Shown here in pieces: positions 26,676-36,115 of a DNA stretch of 36,566 bases. The DNA comes from Methylobacter sp. (lineage in GTDB: Bacteria > Pseudomonadota > Gammaproteobacteria > Methylococcales > Methylomonadaceae), in contig JAUXTH010000135.1 of the NCBI GenBank assembly GCA_030679035.1, positions 1 through 36,566 of the forward strand. The letters are read 5' to 3'. Below the pieces are notes generated by a model, which worked only from the letters and a program-made list of their open reading frames with translations, did not search any database and was not told the origin of the DNA. Both the position numbers and the translations under genes were made by a program. How positions within the stretch are numbered: the stretch's first letter is position 1; each line of letters begins with the position of its first letter.

Positions 26676-27098
26676 TTACACATCCTCGCTCAAATACAGC
26701 GCTACTTCCTGGGCCGATTTATGGTCTATTTTAAAGCCGCGCATTTCTAAAACGCCTTTGGTATTGAGAGAAATGATCAGGTAAAGCGCTTCGGGGTAGG
26801 ACGCCAGCTCTAAATCTGTGATTGATGGCGTTGCCGGTGCGGCCGGGTGAGAATGGTAGATTGCAAATAGCTCCTCGCCTTGATCGCGCATTTTAGCCAT
26901 CGCCGAGATTTGCTGGGCGGGATCAAGCTGGAAACGCTGCTGAGGGTGTTCTGAGGTATTTTGAACGGGATAGCAGCTGCTCGGCAGGCCGTTTTTGCTG
27001 CCGATAAGTCCGCAGACTTCAATTTCCGGCGAGATTTGCGCAAGATGCAGCAGCTGGTTGGTTATTTTGCGGGGAATTTGGATGTGTTCTGGGGTCAT
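26676..27098 (-). CDS. JAMM/MPN (M67) family metallopeptidase
   Basis: The product (140 residues from ATG 27098) shows the JAMM zinc-protease signature: the glutamate in PEIEVCGLIG near residues 24-33 and AIYHSHPAAPATPSITDLE at about 79-97, i.e. HxHP followed by SxxD. Bacterial M67 proteins remove C-terminal residues or extensions from ubiquitin-like sulfur-carrier proteins such as ThiS, MoaD or CysO; no such partner is seen nearby, so the substrate is unknown. An alternative ATG at 27116 overlaps the prmC end; the shorter start matches where the domain begins (HIQIPRKITNQLL). Last gene of the hemA-prfA-prmC run. Confidence 0.85.
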   Translation of the reverse strand: MTPEHIQIPRKITNQLLHLAQISPEIEVCGLIGSKNGLPSSCYPVQNTSEHPQQRFQLDPAQQISAMAKMRDQGEELFAIYHSHPAAPATPSITDLELASYPEALYLIISLNTKGVLEMRGFKIDHKSAQEVALYLSEDV

Positions 27099-27103
27099 AA
27101 TAT

Positions 27104-27946
27104 TTAAGGATTCCATAGTCCATAAGTCACTCGGGGCTGCCCGGATAAATCTTTATAGGTTTTCACTTTATCATAATGCAGATCCTTGAACAGGGCTTGA
27201 ACTTGTTGTTGCTGGTTGTAGCCATGTTCAATCAACAAGTGTCCGCAAGGCTCCAGATAGTTGCGCGCAGCTTCGGCAATGATTCTAATATCGGCAAGTC
27301 CTTGTTCTGGCGCAGACAAGGCTGTTTGCGGCTCAAACCGTACATCGCCTTGTTGCAGATGGCTGTCATCTTCCGCAATATAAGGAGGGTTGCTGATAAT
27401 CAGCTTGAATTTGGTAGCGGGAACATCGGCAAACCAGTCGCTGTGGTAAAACTCAATGTTGCTGATACGGTGTTTGTCGGCATTGAGTTGGGCGATGCGT
27501 AATGCGGCTAAGCTAAAATCGGTGGCGCTGATCCGTGCCTGCGGACGTTCGGCGGCCAAGGTAATCGCAATAATGCCGGAGCCTGTGCCCAGATCGATGA
27601 TCCTGGTCGGTTCATTGGTCGGTATCAGTTTTAAGCTGAGCTCAATCAGCAGTTCGGTGTCGGGTCTCGGAATCAACACATCAGGACTGACGTGGAAATC
27701 CCGCGACCAGAACTCCCGGTTGCCGGTGATATAGGCGATGGGTGTGCCTTGTTGGCGCTTTTCAAGCAGCGCCTTGAAGGCGGTCAAGTGTTCGGACTGT
27801 AGCGGCTTGTCCGGCCAAGCGCGAAGATGCGAGCGTGGTTGATTAAGCGCTTGGCACAGTAGAACCTCTGCATCCAGCAAGGCGGAGTCGGAGACTGATG
27901 CCAGTGTGTCTGCGGCCTCTGATAGCACGGATTTTATGCTGTGCAT
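27104..27946 (-). CDS. prmC: Release factor glutamine methyltransferase PrmC (HemK)
   Basis: PrmC methylates the glutamine of the GGQ motif in release factors using S-adenosylmethionine. The 280-residue product has the N-terminal helical domain with the GTPIAYITGNREFW linker, the SAM-binding RIIDLGTGSGIIAI at about 115-128, and the catalytic NPPY at 186-189 (ISNPPYIAEDD). It starts 5 bp after the prfA stop, so enzyme and substrate are made from one transcript. Confidence 0.97.
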   Translation of the reverse strand: MHSIKSVLSEAADTLASVSDSALLDAEVLLCQALNQPRSHLRAWPDKPLQSEHLTAFKALLEKRQQGTPIAYITGNREFWSRDFHVSPDVLIPRPDTELLIELSLKLIPTNEPTRIIDLGTGSGIIAITLAAERPQARISATDFSLAALRIAQLNADKHRISNIEFYHSDWFADVPATKFKLIISNPPYIAEDDSHLQQGDVRFEPQTALSAPEQGLADIRIIAEAARNYLEPCGHLLIEHGYNQQQQVQALFKDLHYDKVKTYKDLSGQPRVTYGLWNP

Positions 27947-27951
27947 TTAGC

Positions 27952-29037
27952 TTAGTCTTCTCCCAGTTGTGTCAGCAGTTCGGCTTGATGTTCGCTGATC
28001 AGCGGCATAATGACCTGCTCCAGTCCGCCCTGCATGATGTCGTCCAGTTTGTACAAAGTCAGGTTGATGCGGTGATCGGTTAAGCGGCCTTGCGGGTAGT
28101 TGTAGGTGCGGATGCGCTCGGAGCGGTCGCCGCTGCCGACTTGCAGTTTGCGGTTGGCCGATTGTTCGGCATGGTGTTTTTCCTGCTCGGCGGATAACAG
28201 GCGCGAGGCCAATAAGGACATGGCTCTGGCGCGGTTTTTGTGTTGCGATCGTTCGTCCTGGCACTCCACGACCACGCCGGTCGGCATGTGGGTAATGCGT
28301 ATCGCTGATTCCGTTTTGTTGATGTGCTGACCGCCGGCTCCTGAAGAGCGGAAGGTGTCGACTTTAAGGTCTGCGGGGTTGATGTCGATGGCGTCAACTT
28401 CGTCGACTTCCGGCATGATCGCGACGGTGCAGGCCGAGGTGTGGATGCGGCCTTGCGATTCGGTTTCAGGTACGCGTTGCACCCGGTGCGCGCCGGCTTC
28501 GAATTTTAGCTGGGAGTAAACATCCTTGCCGGCAACGCGCAGGATGACTTCTTTGTAACCGCCGTGGTCGCCGTGGCTTTCGTTGATGATTTCTGTTTGC
28601 CAGCCCTTGCGCTCGGCATAGCGCTGATACATGCGGGCAAGATCGCCGGAGAAAATCGCCGCTTCATCGCCGCCTGTTCCGGCGCGGATTTCGATAAAAA
28701 TATTGCGGTTATCGTTGGGATCTTTGGGTAGCAACAACACTTGCAGTTCATGCTCGATTGCTTCCAGCTGAGTTTCAGCGTCGCTGACTTCTTCCTTGGC
28801 CATTTCCCTTAATTCGGGGTCGCTGTCATTGGCCATTTCCTTGGCTGAAGCGAGTGTTTCCAGGGTCTGTTGATAGCGTTTGTAGCAGTCAACCAGCGGG
28901 TTGATCTGGGCGTATTCCTGGCTTAATGAGCGGAATTTATTTTGGTTGCCTTGTACTTCAGGCTCCGAAAGTAAAGCGGCGATTTCGTCGTAGCGTTCGC
29001 ACAGGTTTTCGAGCTTATGTTGTATGGATGGTTTCAT
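27952..29037 (-). CDS. prfA: Peptide chain release factor 1
   Basis: RF1 reads UAA and UAG stop codons and triggers peptide release. The 361-residue protein has the N-terminal coiled-coil domain, the anticodon-like PxT tripeptide (PET at 190-192, in [10 protein letters not shown]), and the catalytic GGQ at 235-237 in [16 protein letters not shown]. Length is standard. The ATG overlaps the hemA stop by 4 bp (ATGA), and prmC follows 5 bp after, a common gammaproteobacterial order. Confidence 0.98.
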   Translation of the reverse strand: MKPSIQHKLENLCERYDEIAALLSEPEVQGNQNKFRSLSQEYAQINPLVDCYKRYQQTLETLASAKEMANDSDPELREMAKEEVSDAETQLEAIEHELQVLLLPKDPNDNRNIFIEIRAGTGGDEAAIFSGDLARMYQRYAERKGWQTEIINESHGDHGGYKEVILRVAGKDVYSQLKFEAGAHRVQRVPETESQGRIHTSACTVAIMPEVDEVDAIDINPADLKVDTFRSSGAGGQHINKTESAIRITHMPTGVVVECQDERSQHKNRARAMSLLASRLLSAEQEKHHAEQSANRKLQVGSGDRSERIRTYNYPQGRLTDHRINLTLYKLDDIMQGGLEQVIMPLISEHQAELLTQLGED

Positions 29038-30293
29038 TGAGAGTCGGTTAATTTAAAAATTTCGCGGGCGGCGGCAATCAAATCGTGGCGTTCGTTTTCG
29101 GCGGCGGCTCTGATTTGGGCGCTGGGCGTATGGATGAGTTTGTTGGTCAGGCTGTGGGCCAGCCGGTTAAGGGCTTGTTCGGCGGGAATGCCGCTTTTTA
29201 GTAGACTTAAGGCTTTTTGTAGGGCTTCATCACGGGATTGTTCTGCCTGGTGGCGATAATCTTGAATGGTTGACTGTGCGCCTTGGGCGCGTAGCCAAGC
29301 TAAAAAATAGTCGACTTGGGTGTCGATTATTTCTTCGGCCTGTTCTGCGGCCAGCCGGCGGGAGTTCATGTTTTGATCGATGGTGTTTTGCAGATCGTCG
29401 ATGGTGTAAAGATACACGTCCCTGAGCTGCTCAACTTCCGCCTCAATATCCCGCGGCACCGCAAGATCAACCATGAACATCGGCTTGTGTTTGCGTTTTT
29501 TCAGCGCGCTTTCAACACGGCCTTTGCCCAGTATCGGCAGTTGACTGGCGGTTGACGAGATAACGATGTCGGCTTCGGCCAGATGCGCCGGCAATTCGGA
29601 CAAGGCGATCGCGTAGCCGTTAAACTGTATGGCTAGTGCGTGGGCTTTATCATAGGTGCGGTTTGCGATAATGATACGGCCTATGCCTTGTTGTGACAAA
29701 TGGCGCGCGGTCAGTTCTATGGTTTCACCGGCGCCGATTAACAAAGCGGTTTGCTCGCTGAGTTTGTCGAAGATTTGCTGTGCCAGTTGCACGGCGGCAA
29801 AGGCCACCGATACCGGGCTGGAGCCGATCGCGGTGTCGGTGCGAACCTTTTTAGCGGCGGTAAAAGTGTGCTGAAAAAGCCTGCCCAGACGCTTGCCCAA
29901 CGTTCCTGCCTCATAGGCGACTTGGTAAGCTGTTTTCATCTGGCCTAGAATTTGCGGTTCACCCAGGATCATCGAGTCCAGGCCGCAGGCCACGCGGAAC
30001 ATGTGGCGGATCAGTTCGCTATCGGTATGGCAGTATAGGTAAGGCGTAAAATCGGCGGCGCTGATTTGCTTGCTTTGGGCGACCCAGTCAATCAGGACTT
30101 GTTTATTCGCCGTGGTTGAGGTGCAGTAAAATTCGGTGCGGTTGCAGGTTGACAGTATGGCGGCTTCAGAGATTTCTTTGATGCGCGACAATTCCAGCAA
30201 TGAGGAGCCCAGGATTTCGGCAGGGAACGACAAGCGCTCGCGGATCGAAACCGGCGCGGTGTTGTAATTAATCCCAACTGCAAGAAGTGTCAT
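29034..30293 (-). CDS. hemA: Glutamyl-tRNA reductase
   Basis: HemA reduces glutamyl-tRNA(Glu) to glutamate 1-semialdehyde, the first committed step of C5 tetrapyrrole synthesis. The 419-residue product has the catalytic Cys50 in [11 protein letters not shown], the [17 protein letters not shown] substrate-domain block, an NADPH Rossmann domain with [10 protein letters not shown], and a C-terminal dimerisation helix bundle. The start [20 protein letters not shown] is conserved. It heads the hemA-prfA-prmC run and is divergent from the TPR lipoprotein gene. Confidence 0.98.
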   Translation of the reverse strand: MTLLAVGINYNTAPVSIRERLSFPAEILGSSLLELSRIKEISEAAILSTCNRTEFYCTSTTANKQVLIDWVAQSKQISAADFTPYLYCHTDSELIRHMFRVACGLDSMILGEPQILGQMKTAYQVAYEAGTLGKRLGRLFQHTFTAAKKVRTDTAIGSSPVSVAFAAVQLAQQIFDKLSEQTALLIGAGETIELTARHLSQQGIGRIIIANRTYDKAHALAIQFNGYAIALSELPAHLAEADIVISSTASQLPILGKGRVESALKKRKHKPMFMVDLAVPRDIEAEVEQLRDVYLYTIDDLQNTIDQNMNSRRLAAEQAEEIIDTQVDYFLAWLRAQGAQSTIQDYRHQAEQSRDEALQKALSLLKSGIPAEQALNRLAHSLTNKLIHTPSAQIRAAAENERHDLIAAAREIFKLTDSQ

Positions 30294-30300
30294 GTGATTT

Positions 30301-30410
30301 AGGGTTCAAGTTAAAAGATTTGTAGGGTGAAAGGTAAAAGTTGCAAGGTAAAAAGCCGTTTTGTTAAATCACGAACCTGGAGTCTTGCACCTTTTACCTT
30401 GAACCTTAAT
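30301..30410. repeat. Imperfect inverted repeat in the hemA / TPR divergent region
   Basis: AGGGTTCAAGTTAAAAG and the further units AAGGTAAAAGTTGCAAGG (about 30301-30354) are mirrored by CTTGCACCTTTTACCTTGAA followed by CCTTAATGCC (about 30384-30413). The arms repeat AAGGTAAAAG-like units at about 10-12-base phase. The element sits directly upstream of hemA and resembles the phased repeats near 1090 and 15700. Confidence 0.5.
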
Positions 30411-30465
30411 GCCTGTATTATGTGGGACTATTCTAAGAAATATAATGGCTTTATCCAAATGGAAT

Positions 30466-30494
30466 AAATCAGCTGTCTGACTCAGCTGATTTTT
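30466..30494 (+). terminator. Terminator-like hairpin in the leader of the TPR lipoprotein gene
   Basis: AAATCAGCTG (30466-30475), a 7-base loop, and CAGCTGATTT (30483-30492) form a perfect stem followed by TT. A TATAAT hexamer stands about 20 bp upstream at 30441-30446. No gene ends here, so the structure would lie in the 5' leader of the following gene, where it could attenuate expression or terminate a very short transcript. Confidence 0.5.
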
Positions 30495-30542
30495 CTGATA
30501 ATCTATAGCAAAATATGTGCAGGAAATAAATAGGACGATTGT

Positions 30543-32288
30543 GTGTTAATTTTTAGATTGTTTTCAGTGATAACCCTCGTTTTTCTTAGTGGCTGCGCCA
30601 GTTCGCCTGAAAAGCCTGATGCGCTGGAAGAAGTGGTTGAACCTGTCAAAATAGCCGAGCTCAAGGAAAAAACTCAGCCCGGCGATGTAAAGACAGCGAT
30701 AGATCCTGACGTGATGTATATGCTGATGGCGGCAGAGCTTGCGGGGCAAAGAGGGCAATATGCCATTGCTCTGGAAGGTTACATGGAGGCCGCCAAGCGG
30801 GTTAAAGATCCTCGGTTTGCAGAAAGAGCGGCAAAGATTGCCATGTATATGAAAGACAGTCATAAAACGGATGAGGCTGTTTCTTTATGGTTGAGGCAAG
30901 ATCCTGAAAATTCGACGGCAAGAAAAATTGCCGCTTTGTCGGCATTGAGAACCGGCAATAAACAGGCTGCTGTTGATCATTTAAGTGCGGTGTTGAAGAC
31001 TGATCCGGCAGGATTTGAAAAGACCGCGCTTGAATTGGCTAATGTTATGCAAAATGACGGCAAGTCAGATTTTTTTTATGAGGTGCTGGATGTCTTGGCA
31101 GTAAAGAATCCTGATCAGGCTGTGGTTTATTTCGTGCAGTCGTTGTTGGCTATGGAAATGAAAAATAATGCGCTGGCTGAAAAGAAAGTGCAGCAGGCTT
31201 TGAATATCCAGCCTGACTGGGATAAGGCATTGATATTTCAGGCTCAGATAGCGGTATTTTCGGGGGATTTGACTAAGGCGAAAAACTTGCTAAGAAATGC
31301 AGTGGTTAAATATCCTGAAAATGACAAGCTTAAAAAGTTGCTGGCGCAGGTGTTAATAAAAACAGCGGAATATGAGGCGGCAGCCGAGGTTTACCAGGGT
31401 ATTGTTCTGGCCAATCCAAAAGATGCCGAGAGTCAGATTGCGCTGGCATTGGTGTATCTGCAACTGGATCGTGACGGAAAGGCTGAGGACATTTTTAAAC
31501 AGTTGTTGGGTCAGTCCGAATGGCAAAATCAGGCCAGTTTTTATCTGGGAAAGATAGAAGAAAAACGAGGGCATACGCAAAAAGCGCTGGCATGGTTTGA
31601 TAAGGTGGCTGAAGGGCCGTTGGTTTTTGAATCGGGGCTTTCAGTGGTTTCATTGCTGGTAAAAGACAGGAAATTTGATGAGGCTGATACGCGGTTGAAT
31701 CTATTGTCGAGCCAGTTTCCAAAACAAAAGTTACGCATTATTTTAATGCAAGCCGGGTTGTACGGACAGCAAGAGCAATATGAAAAAGGTTTTAAGCTGT
31801 TGACCGATGCGTTAGCCGGTCAGCCGGATCAGCGAGACTTGTTGTACACGCGTGCGTTGATGGCGGAGCGAATTAATAGACCGGATGTGCTGGAAGCGGA
31901 TCTGAAAAAAATATTAGCCAAAAATCCCGATGATGCCGAGGCTTTAAATGCATTGGGCTATAGTTTGCTGGATCATGCTGATCGCTATGTCGATGCAGAA
32001 AAATATCTGCAACAGGCGCTTAAATTGCAGCCGAATGAGGCTGTGATTATGGATAGTTTTGGCTGGCTACAGTTTAAGCAAGGCAAGCTTATGCAAGCCT
32101 TGGATTATCTGGAGCGGGCCTATGCAAAACAGCAAGAGAGTGAAATAGCGGCTCATCTTGCCGAAGTGTTGTGGGCCTTGGGTCGCAAAGAGGAGGCCAG
32201 GAAAATATTTAACACAGCGATTAAAAAAGCGCCGGAAGATGAATATTTATTGGATTTTCAAAAGAGAATATTGAACGGCGAAGAATAG
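30543..32288 (+). CDS. Tetratricopeptide-repeat outer-membrane-type lipoprotein
   Basis: The 581-residue product starts at GTG 30543 with AGGA about 8 bases upstream. Its signal sequence ends in a clear lipobox, VFLSGCASS (LSGC), so it is an envelope lipoprotein; residue +2 alanine favours outer-membrane sorting. The rest is a string of TPR-like helical pairs, for example LLMAAELAGQRGQYAIALEG, DAESQIALALVYLQLDRDG and EALNALGYSLLDHADRYVDA with NEAVIMDSFGWLQFKQGKLM. Proteins of this kind are commonly encoded just before lolB in Gammaproteobacteria. The precise role is unknown; it is probably a protein-interaction platform. It is 1 bp from lolB. Confidence 0.87.
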   Translation: MLIFRLFSVITLVFLSGCASSPEKPDALEEVVEPVKIAELKEKTQPGDVKTAIDPDVMYMLMAAELAGQRGQYAIALEGYMEAAKRVKDPRFAERAAKIAMYMKDSHKTDEAVSLWLRQDPENSTARKIAALSALRTGNKQAAVDHLSAVLKTDPAGFEKTALELANVMQNDGKSDFFYEVLDVLAVKNPDQAVVYFVQSLLAMEMKNNALAEKKVQQALNIQPDWDKALIFQAQIAVFSGDLTKAKNLLRNAVVKYPENDKLKKLLAQVLIKTAEYEAAAEVYQGIVLANPKDAESQIALALVYLQLDRDGKAEDIFKQLLGQSEWQNQASFYLGKIEEKRGHTQKALAWFDKVAEGPLVFESGLSVVSLLVKDRKFDEADTRLNLLSSQFPKQKLRIILMQAGLYGQQEQYEKGFKLLTDALAGQPDQRDLLYTRALMAERINRPDVLEADLKKILAKNPDDAEALNALGYSLLDHADRYVDAEKYLQQALKLQPNEAVIMDSFGWLQFKQGKLMQALDYLERAYAKQQESEIAAHLAEVLWALGRKEEARKIFNTAIKKAPEDEYLLDFQKRILNGEE

Positions 32289-32289
32289 A

Positions 32290-32883
32290 GTGTTACGTTT
32301 TAAAGCAGGGTTATGGATTTGGGGCTTCCTGATATTTTTGTTGTCAGCGTGTTCCGTGGTTCCGGTCGAGCCGGATGCGCATTATTCGAGGGCAGCGATG
32401 CTTCATCTTTATGAGCTGGAGCATTGGTCGTTTGAGGGGCGGTTGGCATTGACCGGGCAAAATGATTCCTGGTCGGCCAATATAAGTTGGGAACACAGTC
32501 CTGAGGCAGAGAAAATAAAGTTATCCGGCCCCTTTGGTCAAGGGGCGGTCGTTATTTCCTTGGCAGGCAATGTCGTCACCATAGATCGGGGTGGGGACGA
32601 TGTGCAAACCTCAACGCGGCCGGAAGAGTTCATCAATCAACAATTGGGCATGTTTGTTCCGGTGCGATCGCTAAGGTATTGGGTGGTGGGTTTGCCGGAA
32701 CCGTCCCATTCATATAAAGATACCGATGCCGGTTTTAATCAGGCCGGGTGGCTGAGTGAATACAAGCAAATGCAGCCGGTTGATGACGGCGCTATGCCGC
32801 ACAAAATGATGGTTATGAACAGGCTGGTCAAGTTAAAGTTAATCATCGATCACTGGGTTTTAAATGACACAAAAACAAATTAA
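32290..32883 (+). CDS. lolB: Outer-membrane lipoprotein insertion factor LolB
   Basis: LolB receives lipoproteins from LolA and inserts them in the outer membrane. The 197-residue product starts at GTG 32290, has a signal with lipobox LLSACSVV, and the LolB fold signatures WSFEGRLALTGQNDSWSANI, WEHSPEAEKIKLSGPFGQGA and a later segment VPVRSLRYWVVGLPEPSHSY containing the conserved RYWVxGLP. It is itself a lipoprotein. Its 3' end overlaps ispE by 20 bp, coupling translation. Confidence 0.95.
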   Translation: MLRFKAGLWIWGFLIFLLSACSVVPVEPDAHYSRAAMLHLYELEHWSFEGRLALTGQNDSWSANISWEHSPEAEKIKLSGPFGQGAVVISLAGNVVTIDRGGDDVQTSTRPEEFINQQLGMFVPVRSLRYWVVGLPEPSHSYKDTDAGFNQAGWLSEYKQMQPVDDGAMPHKMMVMNRLVKLKLIIDHWVLNDTKTN

Positions 32884-33742
32884 TCAGTCTGCATGGGCTC
32901 AAAAGTGGCCGGCACCGGCAAAATTGAATTTAATGTTACGGATTACCGGGCAAAGAAGTGATGGTTATCATTTGTTGCAAACGGTGTTTCAATTCATCGA
33001 TTTATGTGACTGGATAACATTTCATCCGGTAGCTGACGGTCGGGTCAGCTTGCAAAAGCCTATGCCTGGTGTGCCTGAAGCGGATGACCTGACGGTCAGG
33101 GCGGCAAAGCTGCTAAAAGCGGAAACGGGTTGCGAGCAAGGGGTATGCATTGAGGTCGAAAAGAATCTGCCTATGGGTGGGGGTCTTGGTGGAGGCAGTT
33201 CTGATGCGGCAACAACACTGGTGGTGCTGAACCAGCTATGGGGTTTGCAGTTATCAATGGAAAAGTTGATGGGATTGGGTCTGACTTTGGGTGCGGATGT
33301 GCCGGTGTTTGTCTATGGGCATTCAGCATGGGCGGAAGGCGTTGGTGAAAAACTTGAGAAAATAGATATTCCCGAACAGTGGTTTGTAGTGATAAAACCG
33401 GAGTGTCATGTGAATACGGGAGAAGTATTTTCAGCTAAAGATTTGACACGGGATAGCAAATCAATCAAAATAGCCGACTTTATAGCGGGTCAGCACCAAA
33501 ACGATTGTCTTGGGGTGGTTCGCGAACGTTACCAGTCTGTGAAGGATGCTTTGTTTGATTTGTCTGGATTTTCTGAGGCAAGGCTAACCGGAACGGGGGC
33601 TTGTGTTTTTGCTCAGTTCGATTCAGAGCTGACTGCAGCTAGCACCTATAAGTCGCTTCAGAGGAAATGGCAGGTTTACCTGGTCAAAGGCGTAAATGAG
33701 TCGCCTTTGTTTTCTAAGCTGAAGAACGGTAACATATCTTGA
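32864..33742 (+). CDS. ispE: 4-diphosphocytidyl-2-C-methyl-D-erythritol kinase
   Basis: IspE phosphorylates CDP-methylerythritol in the MEP isoprenoid pathway. The 292-residue GHMP kinase shows PAPAKLNLMLRITGQRSDGY near residues 16-35, the ATP-binding glycine loop LPMGGGLGGGSSDAATTL, and the C-terminal segment ARLTGTGACVFAQFD. The start overlaps lolB; the stop is 4 bp before tRNA-Gln, so the tRNA is probably made from the same transcript. Confidence 0.97.
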   Translation: MTQKQINQSAWAQKWPAPAKLNLMLRITGQRSDGYHLLQTVFQFIDLCDWITFHPVADGRVSLQKPMPGVPEADDLTVRAAKLLKAETGCEQGVCIEVEKNLPMGGGLGGGSSDAATTLVVLNQLWGLQLSMEKLMGLGLTLGADVPVFVYGHSAWAEGVGEKLEKIDIPEQWFVVIKPECHVNTGEVFSAKDLTRDSKSIKIADFIAGQHQNDCLGVVRERYQSVKDALFDLSGFSEARLTGTGACVFAQFDSELTAASTYKSLQRKWQVYLVKGVNESPLFSKLKNGNIS

Positions 33743-33746
33743 TTAT

Positions 33747-33821
33747 TGGGCCGTCGCCAAGCGGTAAGGCACGGGGTTTTGATCTCCGCATACCAAGGTT
33801 CGAATCCTTGCGGCCCAGCCA
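33747..33821 (+). tRNA. tRNA-Gln (anticodon UUG)
   Basis: The acceptor arm TGGGCCG (33747-33753) pairs with CGGCCCA (33811-33817), followed by the encoded GCCA. The anticodon loop TTTTGAT gives TTG at 33779-33781. The T arm GGTTCGAATCC is canonical. It begins with U, usual for tRNA-Gln. It lies 4 bp after ispE and 39 bp before prs. Confidence 0.97.
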
Positions 33822-33860
33822 TTTATCTCCGCTAAGTTGAATTCTATTTGGGAGTGCTTG

Positions 33861-34814
33861 ATGAGTGACACCTCTGTGATGGTGTTTTCTGGAAATGCTA
33901 ACTTGGCTTTGTCAGAGGGTATAGTAAAGAAGCTCAATATGCGCCTCGGTATGGCGTCCGTCGGCAGGTTTAGTGACGGGGAAGTTGCAGTAGAGATTGA
34001 GGAGAATGTTCGTGGAAAGGATGTTTTCGTTATTCAGCCAACTTGTTCGCCAACCAATGAGAATTTAATGGAATTGTTAGTGATGATTGATGCTCTTCAC
34101 CGAGCTTCGGCATCACGAGTAACTGCGGTAATGCCCTATTATGGTTACGCGCGGCAGGACAGAAGATCGCGATCAGCGCGCGTGCCCATTAGTGCAAAGC
34201 TGGTTGCAAAAATGATTGAGCAGGCAGGTGCGGATCGGGTTTTAACGGTTGATTTGCATGCTGATCAGATCCAGGGTTTTTTTGATATACCTGTGGATAA
34301 TGTCTACTCGTCACCTATTCTTCTTGGTGATGTATGGCGGCAAAAGTATAAAGATTTGATTGTTGTTTCGCCAGATGTTGGTGGTGTTGTCAGGGCTAGG
34401 GCGCTTGCAAAGCGCTTGGATGATGCCGATCTTGCGATTATCGATAAGCGGAGGCCCAGGGCCAATGTTGCCGAGATTATGCACATAATTGGTGATGTTG
34501 AAGGGCGTAGTTGCGTGTTGATTGATGACTTGGTTGATACGGCGGGAACGCTGTGTCACGCCGCGGCAGCGTTGAAGAAGCATGGTGCAATTAAGGTGGT
34601 TGCCTATTGTACGCATGCAGTTTTGTCGGGTTCTGCTTTAAAAAATATAAATGGCTCAGAGCTTGATGAATTGGTTGTTACCGACACCATTCCGCTAAGT
34701 CATGAGGCTGCTAGATCGGGCAAGATAAGGCAGTTAAGCGTCGCAGAAATGCTGGCTGAAACCATCAGGCGTATAGCTGTCGGCGAGTCGGTTAGTTCGC
34801 TCTACGTAGATTGA
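33861..34814 (+). CDS. prs: Ribose-phosphate pyrophosphokinase (PRPP synthase)
   Basis: Prs makes 5-phosphoribosyl 1-diphosphate from ribose 5-phosphate and ATP, feeding nucleotide, histidine and tryptophan synthesis. The 317-residue product shows [39 protein letters not shown], the ATP loop [12 protein letters not shown], the catalytic [12 protein letters not shown] and the PRPP-binding [22 protein letters not shown] precedes the ATG at 33861, favouring it over an in-frame ATG at 33837 that adds an unrelated leader. Confidence 0.98.
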   Translation: MSDTSVMVFSGNANLALSEGIVKKLNMRLGMASVGRFSDGEVAVEIEENVRGKDVFVIQPTCSPTNENLMELLVMIDALHRASASRVTAVMPYYGYARQDRRSRSARVPISAKLVAKMIEQAGADRVLTVDLHADQIQGFFDIPVDNVYSSPILLGDVWRQKYKDLIVVSPDVGGVVRARALAKRLDDADLAIIDKRRPRANVAEIMHIIGDVEGRSCVLIDDLVDTAGTLCHAAAALKKHGAIKVVAYCTHAVLSGSALKNINGSELDELVVTDTIPLSHEAARSGKIRQLSVAEMLAETIRRIAVGESVSSLYVD

Positions 34815-34873
34815 CGGTTGTTGATTGATAAAATTTAATTTGTTGTGCTTGATAGCACGGGGTTGAGAGGAAA

Positions 34874-35473
34874 ATGTCTAACGTATTTGAGTTTGTTGCC
34901 GAAAGTCGTGGGCAATCAGGTAAAAGCGCAGCCAGAAGGGCGCGTCGTACAGGTAATGTGCCTGCGGTAATATACGGTGGGCATAAAGAGCCTCAAATGC
35001 TGGTGCTAAACCACAACGAAGTGATTAAGCATCTTGCGCATGAGGCGGTTTATTCGCATGTCTTAGATGTTACGGTTGACGGAAAGACAGAGAAAGTTAT
35101 TCTGAAAGGTGTTCAGCGCCATCCTGCTAAATTTCAAATCCTGCATATGGATTTTCAGCGGGTAAGTATGGCTGAGACATTGAAGGTGCATGTTCCGCTG
35201 CATTTTATCAACGAGCAGGCCTCGGTTGGTGGTAAGAAAGGTGGTATAGTGGCTCATGCGATGATCGATATTGAGGTTTTCTGCTTGCCCGCAGCTCTGC
35301 CTGATTATATCGAAGTGGATCTGAAGGGTTTGGATATTGGTGAGTCGGCTCATCTTTCGGATATTGTTTTGCCAGCAGGTGTTGAGATTGTTGCTCTGGC
35401 GCAAGGTCCTGAACATGATCATCCTGTAGCGTCTATGATGGCTTCAAAGGCGAGCAAAGACGACGTTGCCTAG
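34874..35473 (+). CDS. rplY: 50S ribosomal protein L25/general stress protein Ctc
   Basis: The 199-residue protein has the N-terminal 5S rRNA-binding L25 domain (SGKSAARRARRTGNVPAVIY, then LNHNEVIKHLAHEAVYSHVL and GVQRHPAKFQILHMDFQRVS) and the C-terminal TL5/CTC beta domain (VPLHFINEQASVGGKKGGIV, then DYIEVDLKGLDIGESAHLSD). This long two-domain form differs from the short E. coli L25. GAGAGG precedes the ATG. Its position between prs and pth is conserved in many Gammaproteobacteria. Confidence 0.96.
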   Translation: MSNVFEFVAESRGQSGKSAARRARRTGNVPAVIYGGHKEPQMLVLNHNEVIKHLAHEAVYSHVLDVTVDGKTEKVILKGVQRHPAKFQILHMDFQRVSMAETLKVHVPLHFINEQASVGGKKGGIVAHAMIDIEVFCLPAALPDYIEVDLKGLDIGESAHLSDIVLPAGVEIVALAQGPEHDHPVASMMASKASKDDVA

Positions 35474-35490
35474 AAGTCTATAGAATACGC

Positions 35491-36063
35491 ATGATTAAAT
35501 TGATAGTTGGCTTGGGTAATCCGGGTCGGCAGTACGAGAAAACCCGGCATAATGCCGGGTTTTTGTTTTTAGATAGATTGGCGTCTGAGTCAGGTTGTGA
35601 TTGGGTTGGCGAATCCAGGTTTGATGGACTGATGGCGGAAGTGAACGTCGCAGGTGGTAGGGTGATGCTGCTAAAGCCGGGTACGTTTATGAATCGAAGT
35701 GGTCTGGCGGTAGGCAAGGTTGCCAGGTACTATAAACTGGCGGCGGAGGAAATTCTTGTTGTTCATGATGAGCTTGACTTCGATGTTGGCGTAGTAAAAT
35801 TGAAAAAAGACGGCGGACACGCGGGGCATAATGGATTGAGAGATATTATTGCCCACCTGGGAGCAAAAGAGTTTTATCGGTTGAGGATAGGCATTGGCAG
35901 GCCTCCTGCCGGAAAAGTAGTTGCAGATTTTGTGTTATCAAGTCCCTCTAAGGTTGAGTGGGATTTGATGTTGTCAGCTTTTGAGCTTGCTGAAGGTTAT
36001 GTGGCCCAGATGGTCACGGGCGATACGTCAGTAGCGATGAATAAATTGAATTCAGCTAAATGA
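35491..36063 (+). CDS. pth: Peptidyl-tRNA hydrolase
   Basis: Pth cleaves peptidyl-tRNAs dropped by stalled ribosomes. The 190-residue product has the conserved GLGNPGRQYEKTRHNAGF with Asn10 and catalytic His20, KPGTFMNRSG with Asn68, VVHDELDFDVG with Asp93, and GHNGLRDI. It lies 17 bp after rplY, in the usual order. Confidence 0.98.
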   Translation: MIKLIVGLGNPGRQYEKTRHNAGFLFLDRLASESGCDWVGESRFDGLMAEVNVAGGRVMLLKPGTFMNRSGLAVGKVARYYKLAAEEILVVHDELDFDVGVVKLKKDGGHAGHNGLRDIIAHLGAKEFYRLRIGIGRPPAGKVVADFVLSSPSKVEWDLMLSAFELAEGYVAQMVTGDTSVAMNKLNSAK

Positions 36064-36067
36064 TTAA

Positions 36068-36096
36068 TTGACATTATGAACCTGATCAAAGATAAT
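36068..36096 (+). promoter_or_regulatory. Promoter of the tRNA-Tyr-Gly-Thr-tuf operon
   Basis: A perfect TTGACA (36068-36073), a 17-base spacer and GATAAT (36091-36096) lie directly after the pth stop codon and about 20 bp before tRNA-Tyr. This near-consensus sigma70 promoter fits a highly expressed tRNA and elongation-factor operon. The AACCTGA/TCAGGTT inverted repeat at 36079-36105 overlaps it. Confidence 0.8.
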
Positions 36097-36115
36097 GGTC
36101 AGGTTTTCCGATAAC

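Noticed and set aside
36079-36107. AACCTGA/TCAGGTT hairpin followed by TTTT as a pth terminator
   Set aside because: The same bases form the spacer and -10 of a near-perfect sigma70 promoter for the tRNA-tuf operon, a stronger explanation; the T run is short and the loop long.
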